Positions 24,001 through 35,200 of a stretch of DNA of 64,000 bases are shown one piece after another. The DNA lies in assembly GCA_963942565.1 (NCBI GenBank), contig OZ012694.1, forward strand, positions 20,221,408-20,285,407, given 5' to 3'. This DNA is from Maea johnstoni. Its lineage: Eukaryota > Annelida > Polychaeta > Spionida > Magelonidae. Made by a program: the position numbers and the translations under genes. Position 1 is the stretch's first letter; every line of letters starts with the position of its first letter. The notes under the pieces were generated by a model that searched no databases, had not been told where the DNA came from, and was given only the letters and a program-made list of their open reading frames with translations.

Positions 24001-25089
24001 ATTTTCCTGTTCTTACCTTAATTGCTTGACCCTGAGTGATGTAGGAAGATGTGGGCTTTAAGAAGAGAACTGGCTCTGTAGGTAACTCATTCCCCTGTTC
24101 TTACCTTAATTGCTTGACCCTGAGTGATGTAGGAAGATGTGGGCTTTAAGAAGAGAACAGGCTCTGTAGGTAGCTCATTCTCCTGTTCTTACCTTAATTG
24201 CTTGGCCCTGTCAGTGATGTAGGAAGATGTGGGCTTTAAGAAGAGAACAGGCTCTGTGGGTAGCTCATTCTCCTGTTCTTACCTCAATTGCTTGACCCTG
24301 AGTGATGTAGGAAGATGTGGGCTTTAAGAAGAGAACAGACTCTGTAGGTGACTCATTCTCCTGTTCTTACCTTAATTGCTTGGCCCTGAGTGATGTAGGA
24401 AGATGTGGGCTTTAAGAAGAGAACAGGCATTGTAGGTAGCTAATTCTCCTGTTCTTACCTTAATTGCTTGACCCTGAGTGATGTAGGAAGATGTGGGCTT
24501 TAAGAAGAGAACAGGCTCTGTAGCTAGGTAGCTCATTCTCCTGTTCTTACCTTAATTGCTTGACCCTGAGTGATGTAGGAAGATGTGGGCTTTAAGAAGA
24601 GAACAGGCTCTGTAGGTAGCTCATTCTCCTGTTCTTACCTTAATTGCTTGACCCTGAGTGATGTAGGAAGATGTGGGCTTTAAGAAGAGAACAGGCTCTG
24701 TAGGTAGCTCATTCCCTAATTCCTTGGCATGTTCACTACAAAGAAGCAACAAAAAGCTGTGATTACATTGTAGAAATAAGATATTCATCAAATGGCCCGG
24801 GAAATGTAATTGTGCAAATGGATTGATACATGTATATAGGTAACCTATAGTATAACCTGATAACTGAACTAGGAACCCTCCTTGCCTGGCTTGGACTGGA
24901 ACATGACCAACCCCAGTGAAACTTCACACCTATGTTAAACGTTACAACCTTAACGTACATCGACTTAGTTCAGCATGTACAAATATTTAACATGTGTCGA
25001 TTACAAAAGATTTACCTGTAATTCCTTCCTACCGCAACTATCTTCCTCCCGAAATCAACAAACCGGCTGACCTTCGTAGCAGAAGCCAT
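21003..25089 (-). CDS. FAHD1: Acylpyruvase / oxaloacetate decarboxylase FAHD1
   Basis: Three exons on the minus strand: 25089-25016 (74 nt), 24735-24639 (97 nt) and 21494-21003 (492 nt). They join to a 663-nt frame of 220 aa; human FAHD1 has 221. Key residues of the FAH fold are present: the catalytic-lid His27 in GRNYSEH, the metal ligands Glu68 and Glu70 in HHEVELG, and Asp99 in LALDM. The signatures PVLFLKP, MIFSIP and ILTGTPAGVGP are also present. FAHD1 hydrolyses acylpyruvates and decarboxylates oxaloacetate in mitochondria. Exon 2 is the parent of a 31-copy array of itself filling intron 2. Only the 5'-most copy continues from SEHAKELGN and gives a correct protein. Reading past its donor runs KVRTGE then a stop, so the first donor must be used for function. 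Confidence 0.95.
21882..24715 (-). repeat. FAHD1 exon-2-derived 88-bp tandem array (~32 copies)
   Basis: The unit recurs every 88 bp from about 21882 to the real exon 2. The word gatgtgggcttta (or a near variant) occurs 32 times between 21940 and 24680. In FAHD1 sense each unit is 'ctacctacag', then 59 nt of exon 2 coding from EPVLFLKPTSSYITQGQAIK, then the donor 'gtaagaac' and 21 nt of intron. Nearly all units keep both the donor and an acceptor-like AG. Neither 88 nor 59 is a multiple of three, so inclusion of a decoy or read-through would shift the frame. A higher-order repeat of five units (440 bp) is visible: the variant 'gctctgcaggtaactc' recurs at about 23191 and 23631, and 'cttacctgaattgct' at 23396 and 23836. 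The leftmost copies are the most diverged. The array lies in FAHD1 intron 2. Confidence 0.95.
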
Positions 25090-25331
25090 CTTGTGAACTT
25101 TGACCTGAACCCGTTTTAGCGCTGTGTGGTGGTTAGATTATGCAGTTTATATGACCCTAGGCACAGGCACGTGTATGTATCCCAGTCTATGTAACATCAA
25201 ACTGTGAAATGGTGTTTAATTAATTCATAAGTCTTCTGTTATGTATATTTTCTAAATATAAATGGGACATAACCAAGGATTTAGGCATCGACCATTTTTT
25301 ATCCTGGGGGGGGGGGGGCATGTGCCTTTTT

Positions 25332-25536
25332 TATGGAATGCCATTAATGCATTTCTTCACTATTTCTCTTTAAAGAAAAATAGATCAATTTTTCTTTAAA
25401 GTAAATCAGACATTTTTCTTTAAAGAAAAGTCAGACATTTTTCTTTAAAGAAAAATCATTTTCCTTTAAAGAAAATTCATTTTTTTTAAAAAGAGAAATA
25501 GTCAGTAAATGCATTAATTAATGGCATTACATACTT
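25332..25536. mobile_element. AT-rich hairpin MITE
   Basis: About 205 bp with inverted ends 'aatgccattaatgcattt' and 'aaatgcattaattaatggcatt'. Inside, 'tttttctttaaagaaaa' units repeat about six times, each a small palindrome. It lies upstream of FAHD1. The poly-G run just before (about 25309-25318) is simple sequence. Confidence 0.6.
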
Positions 25537-25730
25537 TTTCGAAAAAATTCAGTTATCTCCGAACATTTGCAAAACCTGAATAATCTGTCCCCAGAAAACA
25601 ACAGAAATGAATTATTTGTCTTGGATTAATTCTTATTTCAAGCGAGAGGTAATCTGGTAATAACTGAAAATGCATTTCAGAGTGTGTAGGCCGCTATAGA
25701 GCTTTTGGGACATTGAGGAGAAGTATCTTG

Positions 25731-28700
25731 TAGTCGTTGGACGTCACATGTGACGTCCAATGTGACACTGCGGTGGGAGGTGTGACATCGTTCTTGTGCA
25801 CAGGAAACGTCTCTATGTCACACTGGACAGGGTTCCAATACCGTCCGCTAGGCGTCACTACCGACCGCTAGCTGTACAAGTCAAACTTTGAATTATACAC
25901 ACTCGGCGTGTATAGCCAAAATAAAATCATACATTCCTATCATTTGATTAACAATGTTCAAACAATTACCTTTAGACTTTTGTAATTAATCAAAAAATGG
26001 CATTTATACACTCGTTCAGTGTTCCTTGGAAGTCGGCGTCGGCTGTGACTGTGACATCGTTCCTGAGAACAGGAAACGTCTCTATGTCACACTGGACAGT
26101 GTTCCAATCTTGTCCGCTAGGCGTCACTACCGACCGCTAGCTGTACAAGTCAAACTTTGAAGTATACACACTCGGCATGTATACCCAAAATAAAATCATT
26201 CATTCATGTCATTTGATTAACAATGTTCAAACAATTACCTTTAGACTTTTGTAATTAATCAAAAAATGGCATTTATACACTCGTTCAGTGTTCCTTGAGA
26301 GTCGGCGTCGGCTGTCACTGTGACATCGTTCTTCAGCACAGGAAGCGTCCTATGTCACCCTGGACAGGGCTCCAATTTCGCCCGCTAGGCGTCACTTTCG
26401 TCCGCTGAGTGTGCAAATTATTCGTTGAAGTATACACACTCGGCGAGCTTACCCAAAATCAAAACATATATATGATATTGATATTGCACGAGGTCCATAA
26501 AAATAGAAATTGATAGAAACCAAAGTGCCATACTTGTTTTATTATATGCATACTGCTCATTCAAATTATATAATTTACTAATTTATAAGAATTATTAAAA
26601 AGAAAATAGTATTGATAATTTTTTCCAATTCCAGGTGTTACCACAAACCATTGTTTCATTGCAAATTTATGAGCTGAAATTAATTCTTGTCAATTCAGTA
26701 ATACCGCAATAAAAATAATTAAAATACGTGAAAAAGTGACATGCATTAGTTTAAGAAAAGTAATGATTTATCTATTTAATTTGAAACTGTGCTTTGTCTT
26801 CAATGAAGGTAACTTTTTTTCAAGGGTCCATTCCAATTACCTCAATTCACTTCTGTATGTTTCCTTTACAAGAATTCAAGTTGAGAATTGAGCACATGAA
26901 CCTGGCAGCCGAGCCTGAAGGTTGGAAAGTAATATTACACCCCAATATCAATTTTTTAAGGTGTTCATGTGACCATGATCTGACCAATCACAGCAGAGAA
27001 TGAGCAGTATGCACATGCTAAAATACATTTTTTTGCACGAACTTTACGGGATAGCAAAAAGAACTTTATCATTTCCTGACCACTCTAGAGCCAGAGTAAA
27101 TAAAATAAATTTTCCCCCGGTCAGGTGAAAGAGAAAACAAAGAACTTTTCATTTTCATAACTGTTTTTTTGGGAAGAAGAAATAATATGTTAAATATATA
27201 TATTTCCAGCACCGTGTTGGGGGTAGATAAAAAATCCCAACCTTTCCTTTTTTTTGTTGGGGGGGGGATAGAGAGAAAATAAAACTTTATTTACATATAT
27301 ACTAGCTGGCCCCCGTGCACAGCACAGGTTTGGACTCTTAAATTCTATAGTGTATAGTGGTCGGGAAGAAATAAATTTATATTTATTTATTTCCGCGATA
27401 AACGGGAGTGTTAATGAATTTAAATTAACTTTCTGTACCCAATAAACGGGAGTGAAAATCAAGCCAAATTCATTTTCTATTTCACACTTGGTCCATGGTA
27501 CTTTCTTTTATATAGCATACGTAATTTCATTTCGTACAGACCACTCTACAGGGGGGGGATTAACATTCATTTATACTCCACCTACCAAAGTAAGGCTTGG
27601 ATGAAGAAAAGAATGTATATGTAGCAAGAGACCAAGTTCTATATGCCCTATAGTTAAATGCTGGACTCATGCCAGAAGTACCAATTCAGGCATCAGCGCA
27701 AGGTCACGTGGGGACAAGGACCAATCGGAGTCTCGCATCGATTACATTACTAAGAAACATTATCTCCACCACCAACTGGGGGTGCCCAGAGCACCAATTT
27801 TGGCCTATTAGCGGCTATTAATTGACACTGGTTGAGGCTAGCAAGTTCAGATTGATCGGCTGGTTTCGAATCCACTTGTGTTTGGTCATCTAAGAGTAAG
27901 ATAAGCATTTAAAGATGGGTTGCTACATGTAGGCACATATACACAGAAACACCCACGCATATGTAGATCTAACTATGCATGTATGTATGTGTGTGTGTTT
28001 ATGTGCGTGCGTATTGTGCGTGTTTTGCTTATACACACTGAGAGTGTGTATAATTACTTATATGACTAACTTGCACACCTAGCGGCGAAATCATGATGAT
28101 TGGAAACCTGTCTAGTGTGACACGAGACGCTTTCGGTGTGATGATCATTTGACAGCCGACGCCGACTTTCAATGAACACTGAACGAGTGTATAAATGCCA
28201 TTTTTGATTAATTACAAAAGAATAAAGGTAATTGTTTAAACATTGTAAATCAAATGACATGAATGTATGATTTTATTTTGGGTATACAGGCCGAGTTTTT
28301 ATAATTCAAAGTTTGACTTGTACACCTAGCGGTCGGTAGTGACGTCTAGCGGAAGAACGTAGAACCCTGTCCAGTGTGACATGAGACGCTTCCTGTGCTC
28401 AAGAACGATGTCACAGTGACAGCCGACGCCGACTTTCGAGGAACACTGAACTAGTGTATAAATGCCATTTTTGATTAATAACAAAAGTCTACAGGTAATT
28501 GTTTGAACATTGTAAATTAAATGAAATGAATGTATGATTTTATTTTGGCTATACACGCCGAGTGTGTATAATTCAAAGTTTGACTTGTACAGCTAGCGGT
28601 CGGTAGTGACGTCTAGCGGACAAGATTGGAACACTGTCCAGTGTGACATTGGACGTTTCCTGTTCTCAGGAACGATGTCACAGTCACAGTTGACGCCGAC

Positions 28701-29291
28701 TTTCAAGGAACACTGAACGAGTGTATAAATGCCATTTTTGATTAATTACAAAAGTCTAAAGGTAATTGTTTGAACATTGTTAATCAAATGATAGGAATGT
28801 ATGATTTTATTTTGGCTATACACGCCGAGTGTGTATACTTCAAAGTTTGACTTGTACAGCTAGCGGTCGGTAGTGACGCCTAGCGGACAAGATTGGAACA
28901 CTGTCCAGTGTGACATAGAGACGTTTCCTGTTCTCAGGAACGATGTCACAGTCACAGCCGACGCCGACTTTCAAGGAACACTGAACGAGTGTATAAATGC
29001 CATTTTTGATTAATTACAAAAGTCTAAAGGTAATTGTTTGAACATTGTTAATCAAATGATAGGAATGTATGATTTTATTTTGGCTATACACGCCGAGTTT
29101 TTATAATTCAAAGTTTGACTTGTACACCTAGCGGTCGGTAGTGACGTCTAGCGGAGGAACGTAGAACCCTGTCCAGTGTGACATGAGACGCTTCCTGTGC
29201 ACAAGAACGATGTCACAGTGACTGTCACAGTGACGACCCAAGCTCCCGCCGCAGTGTCACAGTGGACGTCACATGTGACGTCCAACGACTA
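25731..29291. mobile_element. 3.6-kb element with inverted arms of ~268-bp tandem units
   Basis: Both ends carry TAGTCGTTGGACGTCACATG in inverted orientation, flanked by TA, and themselves contain the palindrome GGACGTCACATGTGACGTCC. The left arm (25731 to about 26450) has roughly two and a half units and the right arm (about 28030 to 29291) about four and a half inverted units. Each unit is about 268 bp, with 'tacacactcggcgtgtat', 'gtcactaccgaccgctag' and 'acactcgttcagtgttcctt'. The ~1.6-kb centre has no convincing gene; it includes an 'aataaacgggagtg' repeat block shared with 63150-63300 and a possible tRNA-like B box (ggtttcgaatcca, about 27865). Probably a non-autonomous TA-targeting transposon or an inverted satellite pair. 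Confidence 0.65.
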
Positions 29292-29526
29292 CTAGACCTT
29301 GTAGACATTGAGTGGTCCTTGACCCCCGGTCACTGAGAGCTTCGCGTTCGCATACTTCGCCATCCAAAAACATTTAGCTTAAGGGTAAAACTCTCTCACT
29401 TTCAAATATATTGAGGTTTTTAAACTGACTTTTGTTACTTTTGTCAAAAGTTGAATTGATCACTCCTGAAAAACACTTGCTAAGCTACATGTCAGTAAGA
29501 CAAAACAGAGACTTATAAAGACTTAA

Positions 29527-29528
<2 letters not shown>

Positions 29529-29595
<67 letters not shown>
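29529..29595. repeat. (TA)n tract, LTR element target
   Basis: Alternating TA ends exactly at the 5' LTR. The tract resumes at 41455, immediately after the 3' LTR, so the element inserted into one long (TA)n microsatellite. Confidence 0.9.
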
Positions 29596-29598
<3 letters not shown>

Positions 29599-30414
29599 GA
29601 CGGAATGACCCCAGGGCTAAGAAGCAGGTCATGTTCCGTCACTTCTATTATTGTAAGCTGGGTCTCTGCCTTCGCAGAGCCTAGCACTTAGACGTGCGAC
29701 AAAGTATCTAGTTATTTCGAGTGCTCTGTGACGTAGCGCTCGTGCGGCCTCAACGATTGATGTACCGCGCGTGCGATTGGAAGGAAGGGCGGGAAACTAG
29801 GTTAGATTCGAATCACGTCAGTCTTAGATTAGAGTTAGAGTAGAGTAGAAGTAGAGTTAACGACAGAGGTGTTTACAGACGGATTAAGGTGCTTGAGAGC
29901 TGGATTTAGACTACCCAGAGAGTAACGATTACGAGGTCAAGTAGCCAGAAAGAGACTGAAGCTGTTCACGGACTATTATGTGTATCTAGAGGGGATTATG
30001 ATGACAACATAGAGAAGAACTGTAGCTGAGCAGAGTGTGTATTTACATCCGGATTTACCAGACATTGAAGCTAGATTGGAGAGATCAAAAACTTTTTGTG
30101 GACTTGTGATGTTGAGATGATCATTTACATAGAGTGGACTTATTGTGTTGATGCTGCTGTATAGAGAACGAGTGCGGTGGTATGTATATTGTACTGTGAT
30201 GATTAAACTGTATTGTTGATTTATACTTGCTCGTCCCGTCTTCTCTTCAACACCACATCCATCCCCTACCTTCGCTAAGCGTTATTGTAAGAGTCAGAAA
30301 ACCCAACTGAGCTTTATTTCATTTCAAGAGAGAACTAAGAAACCTTTTATTTAAGTAAGGTGATTCTATTTGTCAGTCGGATCATTCCTTCGGCCAGGGA
30401 TCCATTCCGCTACA
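29596..30414 (+). repeat. 5' LTR
   Basis: 819 bp with TG...CA ends, matching 40636-41454. The segment just inside (30415-30450, containing 'tttggtgacagcggtggga') is where a primer-binding site would lie; I could not assign a tRNA. Confidence 0.95.
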
Positions 30415-30528
30415 TATAGCACACTCTTCTTTGGTGACAGCGGTGGGATAGTGTTTAGCACTATCGGCGAAATTCTCGAAACCTTTTTGTCGGAACGAAC
30501 TCACAGTTGGTAGTAATAATCAGTGGGG

Positions 30529-32229
30529 ATGGAAGGTGAAGCGGAACGAAAGCAAATTGTCGAGGTGGTGGAGGAACAGGCGGACGGTGCGTTGCGGCTC
30601 GAGGGGGTAGACATCACGCAGCCGTGGCTGGCGGCGCAGTCACTGGCGATGGCGGCGGCCAACAGATCGGGATCGGAGTTTGGGCGAGAACATTCACCAA
30701 AAGTGGCATTGAGTCCACCTCAAGACACAGAATTATCGTCCAAACCACGCATAAAGCGAACCTTTCTTGCGCCTGAGCGAACCGATTCCTTACGCATTGA
30801 GCGAACCTTTCTTACGCCTGAGCGAACCGTTAACACTTTCAGAGAACAGATCTCGGGTGCCCGTTTGGACGATTTTATATCAGCTGATCGTTCATTTGGT
30901 GCAACCCGAGCGACAGAGTGGCCGTCCGAGCGACCGGTAGCTGAGAGACAAGCGGTTCTTCAGAGAGATAGCAAGGCAGAGGCGGGAGATTCGTCGTCAG
31001 ATGCAGAGTCGGTGGCGCCAGATCGACCGTGCCGTGACGTCACAGGGGAGCGGGTGACCTCCAGAGCCGAGCAGAGGACAGAAGCTGATTGCGGTATACG
31101 AGCACCACCAGGCCATCCCTCGGCGAGTAGAAGAGGAGCGGTCAACGCTTCGTTGGACACTACGGTGCCCCTGATGGAGGTGCCGTTGGCCAGTAGCAGC
31201 TCCGGGGTGATTGACTTTCCCAGGAAGGGAATTGTGGGGGCGGGGCGGACGACAGCCCAGACCCGAGGTACAGAGTCACCGCGAGAGAGAGAGCCGATTG
31301 GTATGGAACAGGTGATAGCAGACATGGCAGCCCTGATGGGAGGAACGTTGAAGACGATAGCGGAGACGCAGCGGGCCATGGCAGCACGGACAGAGGGAAC
31401 GGGCGAGCCCCAACGGCCGAAGACATCCGAGCACTGGCGAAACGCCCGAGTGGACCGCTTTGACGGGGTGAGCGAGTCATGGGTGGATTATCGCATGCAC
31501 TTCGAGGCGACAGCGAAGCTCAACAAGTGGAGCGAAAGCGAGAAAAGCCTGTGCCTTATCGCGGCTATGAAGGGAGGAGCCCAACGGGTGGTGCAGCACC
31601 TGTCCGACGCCGAGAGATCCTCGTACCGAAACATCGTCAGGGTTCTTGACCAGCGCTACGCATCGGATGACCAGGCCGAGAAACACGCCATGGAGTTAGC
31701 GCAGCGTCGCCAGAAGCCAGAAGAGAGTCTGCAGGAGTTGGGTGACGTGTGTCGACGGTTGTTCACCCTGGCCTACCCCGACGCAGAAGGGAAGTTGAAG
31801 GATCGTCTCATGAAGAAGGCGTTCATCGAGATGATTGCAGACGAGAAGATACAGCGTTTGACCGCCAGAGGGGATGCCCAGACCTTGGAGGAAGCAGTGC
31901 ACCTAGCCATCAAGTACGAGGGCACCGAAAGTGGGCGTGGCGCGAAAGAGCTGAAGGGAAAACCCCTGCTGACCACGGTAGCCCGACAGGTGGGGACCGT
32001 GACACCCACTGCGGATAACACCATCCAAGCGAAATTAGAGGCCCTGGAAGAACTCGTCCTGAAGTTGCAGCCCAGAAGATGGGAGGGTGCTGGAGGACCA
32101 CAGAGGCCGTTCCTGTGCTATAGCTGCCGACAGCCAGGCCACATGGCGAGAGACTGTCCCAACAAGACCGGTTCGGGAAACGGACCGAGTGCCGCCCCCG
32201 GGGCAGGAGGGCCGGCACAGGAGGAGTAG
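30529..32229 (+). CDS. gag: Gag polyprotein of the LTR element
   Basis: 566 residues from the ATG at 30529. It ends in a nucleic-acid-binding CCHC knuckle (CYSCRQPGHMARDC, near residue 530). A capsid-like alpha-helical region occupies roughly residues 300-480 (RVDRFDGVSESWVDYRMHFE onward). The N-terminal part is low-complexity and contains a short peptide repeat (RTFLxPERT) encoded by copies of CGCCTGAGCGAACC. That motif also recurs outside coding sequence further along the element. The frame looks intact. Confidence 0.9.
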   Translation: MEGEAERKQIVEVVEEQADGALRLEGVDITQPWLAAQSLAMAAANRSGSEFGREHSPKVALSPPQDTELSSKPRIKRTFLAPERTDSLRIERTFLTPERTVNTFREQISGARLDDFISADRSFGATRATEWPSERPVAERQAVLQRDSKAEAGDSSSDAESVAPDRPCRDVTGERVTSRAEQRTEADCGIRAPPGHPSASRRGAVNASLDTTVPLMEVPLASSSSGVIDFPRKGIVGAGRTTAQTRGTESPREREPIGMEQVIADMAALMGGTLKTIAETQRAMAARTEGTGEPQRPKTSEHWRNARVDRFDGVSESWVDYRMHFEATAKLNKWSESEKSLCLIAAMKGGAQRVVQHLSDAERSSYRNIVRVLDQRYASDDQAEKHAMELAQRRQKPEESLQELGDVCRRLFTLAYPDAEGKLKDRLMKKAFIEMIADEKIQRLTARGDAQTLEEAVHLAIKYEGTESGRGAKELKGKPLLTTVARQVGTVTPTADNTIQAKLEALEELVLKLQPRRWEGAGGPQRPFLCYSCRQPGHMARDCPNKTGSGNGPSAAPGAGGPAQEE

Positions 32230-32282
32230 AACAGACGCCCAAGAAAATACACTTCGACGGGGAAGATGAGGGGAGCCCCTAC

Positions 32283-35200
32283 ATGATTGGAAAGATAGGA
32301 GGAAAAGAGTACGAATGCTTGTTGGATACCGGCGCCACGAAGTCGATTATCTCGCCCGAGGTCTACCTGAACCATCCGAATAGAAACGACCTAGCCCTGA
32401 GAGAGTGCAGAGAGAGGCTAGTCTCCATCGACAAATCACCAGTGACAGTTCGGGGAGAAGTGGAACTAGAAGTGGATTTGTGTGGAACGATATTGGTAGG
32501 ACACTTCATGATCGCCGAGATAGCCGATGACGTCGTGTTAGGTATAGGACTACAGAGAGCGGGTGGAATCATGGTGAACCATCATACTCAACAAGTCGAG
32601 TTCGAGGGAGGAAAAACAGTCCCCTACATCAGCCAGAGAATATCAGGGCTGTCGAAGTGTTGCAAGGTGCTGGCAGACAGAACAGTGGTGATACCCCCCC
32701 GAAAGGAAATCCTGACCACGGGGTATATCTGCGGCCGCACGAAAGAATTGGAGAGAGTGAGAGGATCAGGATTGGTGGAACCTAGTTCGAAGGGGAAGAT
32801 GGGACAGAGGGGCGTTATGGTGGGGAAAGCACTGGTGGATGTGGGCAAAGATTATATACCCATCCGACTCCTCAATACCACCAGCGAACCTATCACGATC
32901 TACAAGGGCACGCCAGCAGGAGTAGTGACCCCGGTGGCCGGAGAGCCACCCGTCCCCGTGGAAACCAAGAAAGAACCAGAGCAGAAAAGAGGTACAGAAA
33001 AGATGCCCGACTTCCTGCGGCCATTGTGTAAAGAGGGAAGTGAAAACCTGTCGTCGGAAGGGAAGAAGAAACTGGCGGAGCTGCTGACCAAACACCAGAG
33101 TGCTTTTGCTAGTGGGCCAGACGACCTGGGGCGGACCCATTTGGTCCAGCACGAGATCAGGACACCCCCAGACCTGCGACCATTGCGACAGCCGGCCAGA
33201 AGGTTCCCGTTTTGGAAACAAACAGAAGCCAAGGAAATAGTGGACGACCTGCTGAAGAGGGACCTGATAGAGCCGTCGGCGAGCCCGTGGGCGGCACCAG
33301 TGGTGATGGTGAAAAAGAAAGACAACACGACCCGTCTGTGCGTAGACTACCGACGTCTGAACAGCCACACCATCCAGGACGCCTACCCCTTACCCAGAAT
33401 CGACGATTCGCTGGACGCCTTGGGAGGAAGCAAGTGGTTTTGTACCCTTGACCTGGCCAGCGGCTACTGGCAGGTGGGAATGTCCAAGAGTGCACAAGAG
33501 AAGTCCGCGTTTATAACCAGCGGGGGGTTGTATTCCTGGAAGGTCATGCCCTTTGGCTTGAGTACAGCACCCGGTACTTTCGAGCGGCTGATGGAAACAG
33601 TGCTGTCGGGACTACAGTGGGAAACCTGCCTCATCTACCTGGATGACGTCATCATCTTCGGGAAAACAGAGCAGCAGACCCTGGACCGCCTGGATGCGAT
33701 CCTGAGCAGAATCGGACAGGCAGGAATGAAGCTCAAGCCCAGCAAGTGTCGCTTATTCCAGAAGAGAGTACATTACCTGGGGCACGTGGTGACGGAGGAG
33801 GGAGTCATGACGGACCCTGAGAAGATCGAGACAGTGAGGGAGTGGCCAGTGCCCACCACGCAGACAGAGGTACGCAGCTTCCTGGGGACTGCGTCGTACT
33901 ACAGGAGGTTTGTACAGAATTTCGGGACCATTGCCCGTCCCCTGCATAGGCTGACGGAGAAGAACAGACCCTTCTTGTGGACCACCGAATGCCAGGTGGC
34001 CTTCGAGACACTGCGGAAGAAATTGGTGGAGGCCCCCATCCTAGCCTACCCTAGCAGTGAGGAAGACTTCATCTTAGATACCGACGCCAGTGCCACAGGA
34101 ATCGGGGCGGTATTGTCGCAGGTGCAAGACGGCGTAGAGAGACCCATAGCATATGCAAGTCGGGGGCTGAGCAAGTCGGAGAGGAACTACAGCGTGACAA
34201 AGAGAGAGCTGTTGGCGGTGGTTTTCTACTGCAAGTATTTCCGGCACTACCTGATAGGAAGAAAGTTCAAGCTACGCACAGATCACGCCGCCTTGAGGTG
34301 GTTGCAAACCTTCAAAGACGCCACGGGAATGTGGGCCAGGTGGCAAAATACCCTGGCAGAGTTCAACAAGGAAATTGTGCACAGAGCTGGCAGGAGTCAC
34401 GGTAACGCCGACGGCTTGAGCAGACGGCCAAACGAACAACCAGAGAGGGGGAGAAGCTCCGACAGTGGTGACCCCGAAATCAAGAGTACAGAGAGTGAAT
34501 CGCCTGAAGAGGTGGAAGAGAACATCACCTGCCTTCGTCCAGAGGAAAACCACAGGGTGGCAGCGGTCACTATACAGCCGCTGTGGACAAATGCTGAGTG
34601 GAGAGAATTACAGAAAGAAGACCCCGACATCGCGCCAATCTGGACTAGGCTGGCCAGGGGAGAAGAAAGACCCAGGTGGAATGAGATATCCGAACACAGC
34701 TTGGCCACCAAGTCCTACTGGGGAGAATGGCAACGCCTGAAGATGAGAGAGGGTGTCATCTACAGAAAGTGGGAGAGTTCCGACGGAGCGAAAGTTCACA
34801 CTCAAGTGCTGGTTCCAAGGAGTAAGCGGAAAGAGTTCCTACAGCAAGCCCACGGTGAGAGGTGGACAGCTCATCTGGGGGTGAAGCGAACAGTGGCACG
34901 TCTACATGAGAAGTACTTCTGGTATGACATGCGAGCTGACGTCAGGAGTTGGCTGGCCCAGTGCGGGGTCTGCGTCAGAGCCAAGGGACCGGGAGGCAGG
35001 ACCAGGAAGAATCCTATGACCATTGTGAGATCGGGGACGCCCTTTGAGAGAATCGCCATAGACATGTATGGACCGCTGCCTGAGACAGCCAGAGGGAACT
35101 CGAAAATCCTAGTCATCACTTGTTATTTTACCAAGTGGGTAGAAGCCTATGCCTTGCCGGACGAGACAGCCGAGACGGTAGCCGAGGCCCTGGTGAATGA

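Noticed and set aside
21882-24715. Regular 88-bp array as a possible CRISPR
   Set aside because: There are no unique spacers; whole units repeat and match a FAHD1 exon plus intron.
27780-27900. tRNA gene suggested by a B-box-like GGTTTCGAATCC
   Set aside because: No A box or cloverleaf could be drawn; at most a SINE remnant.
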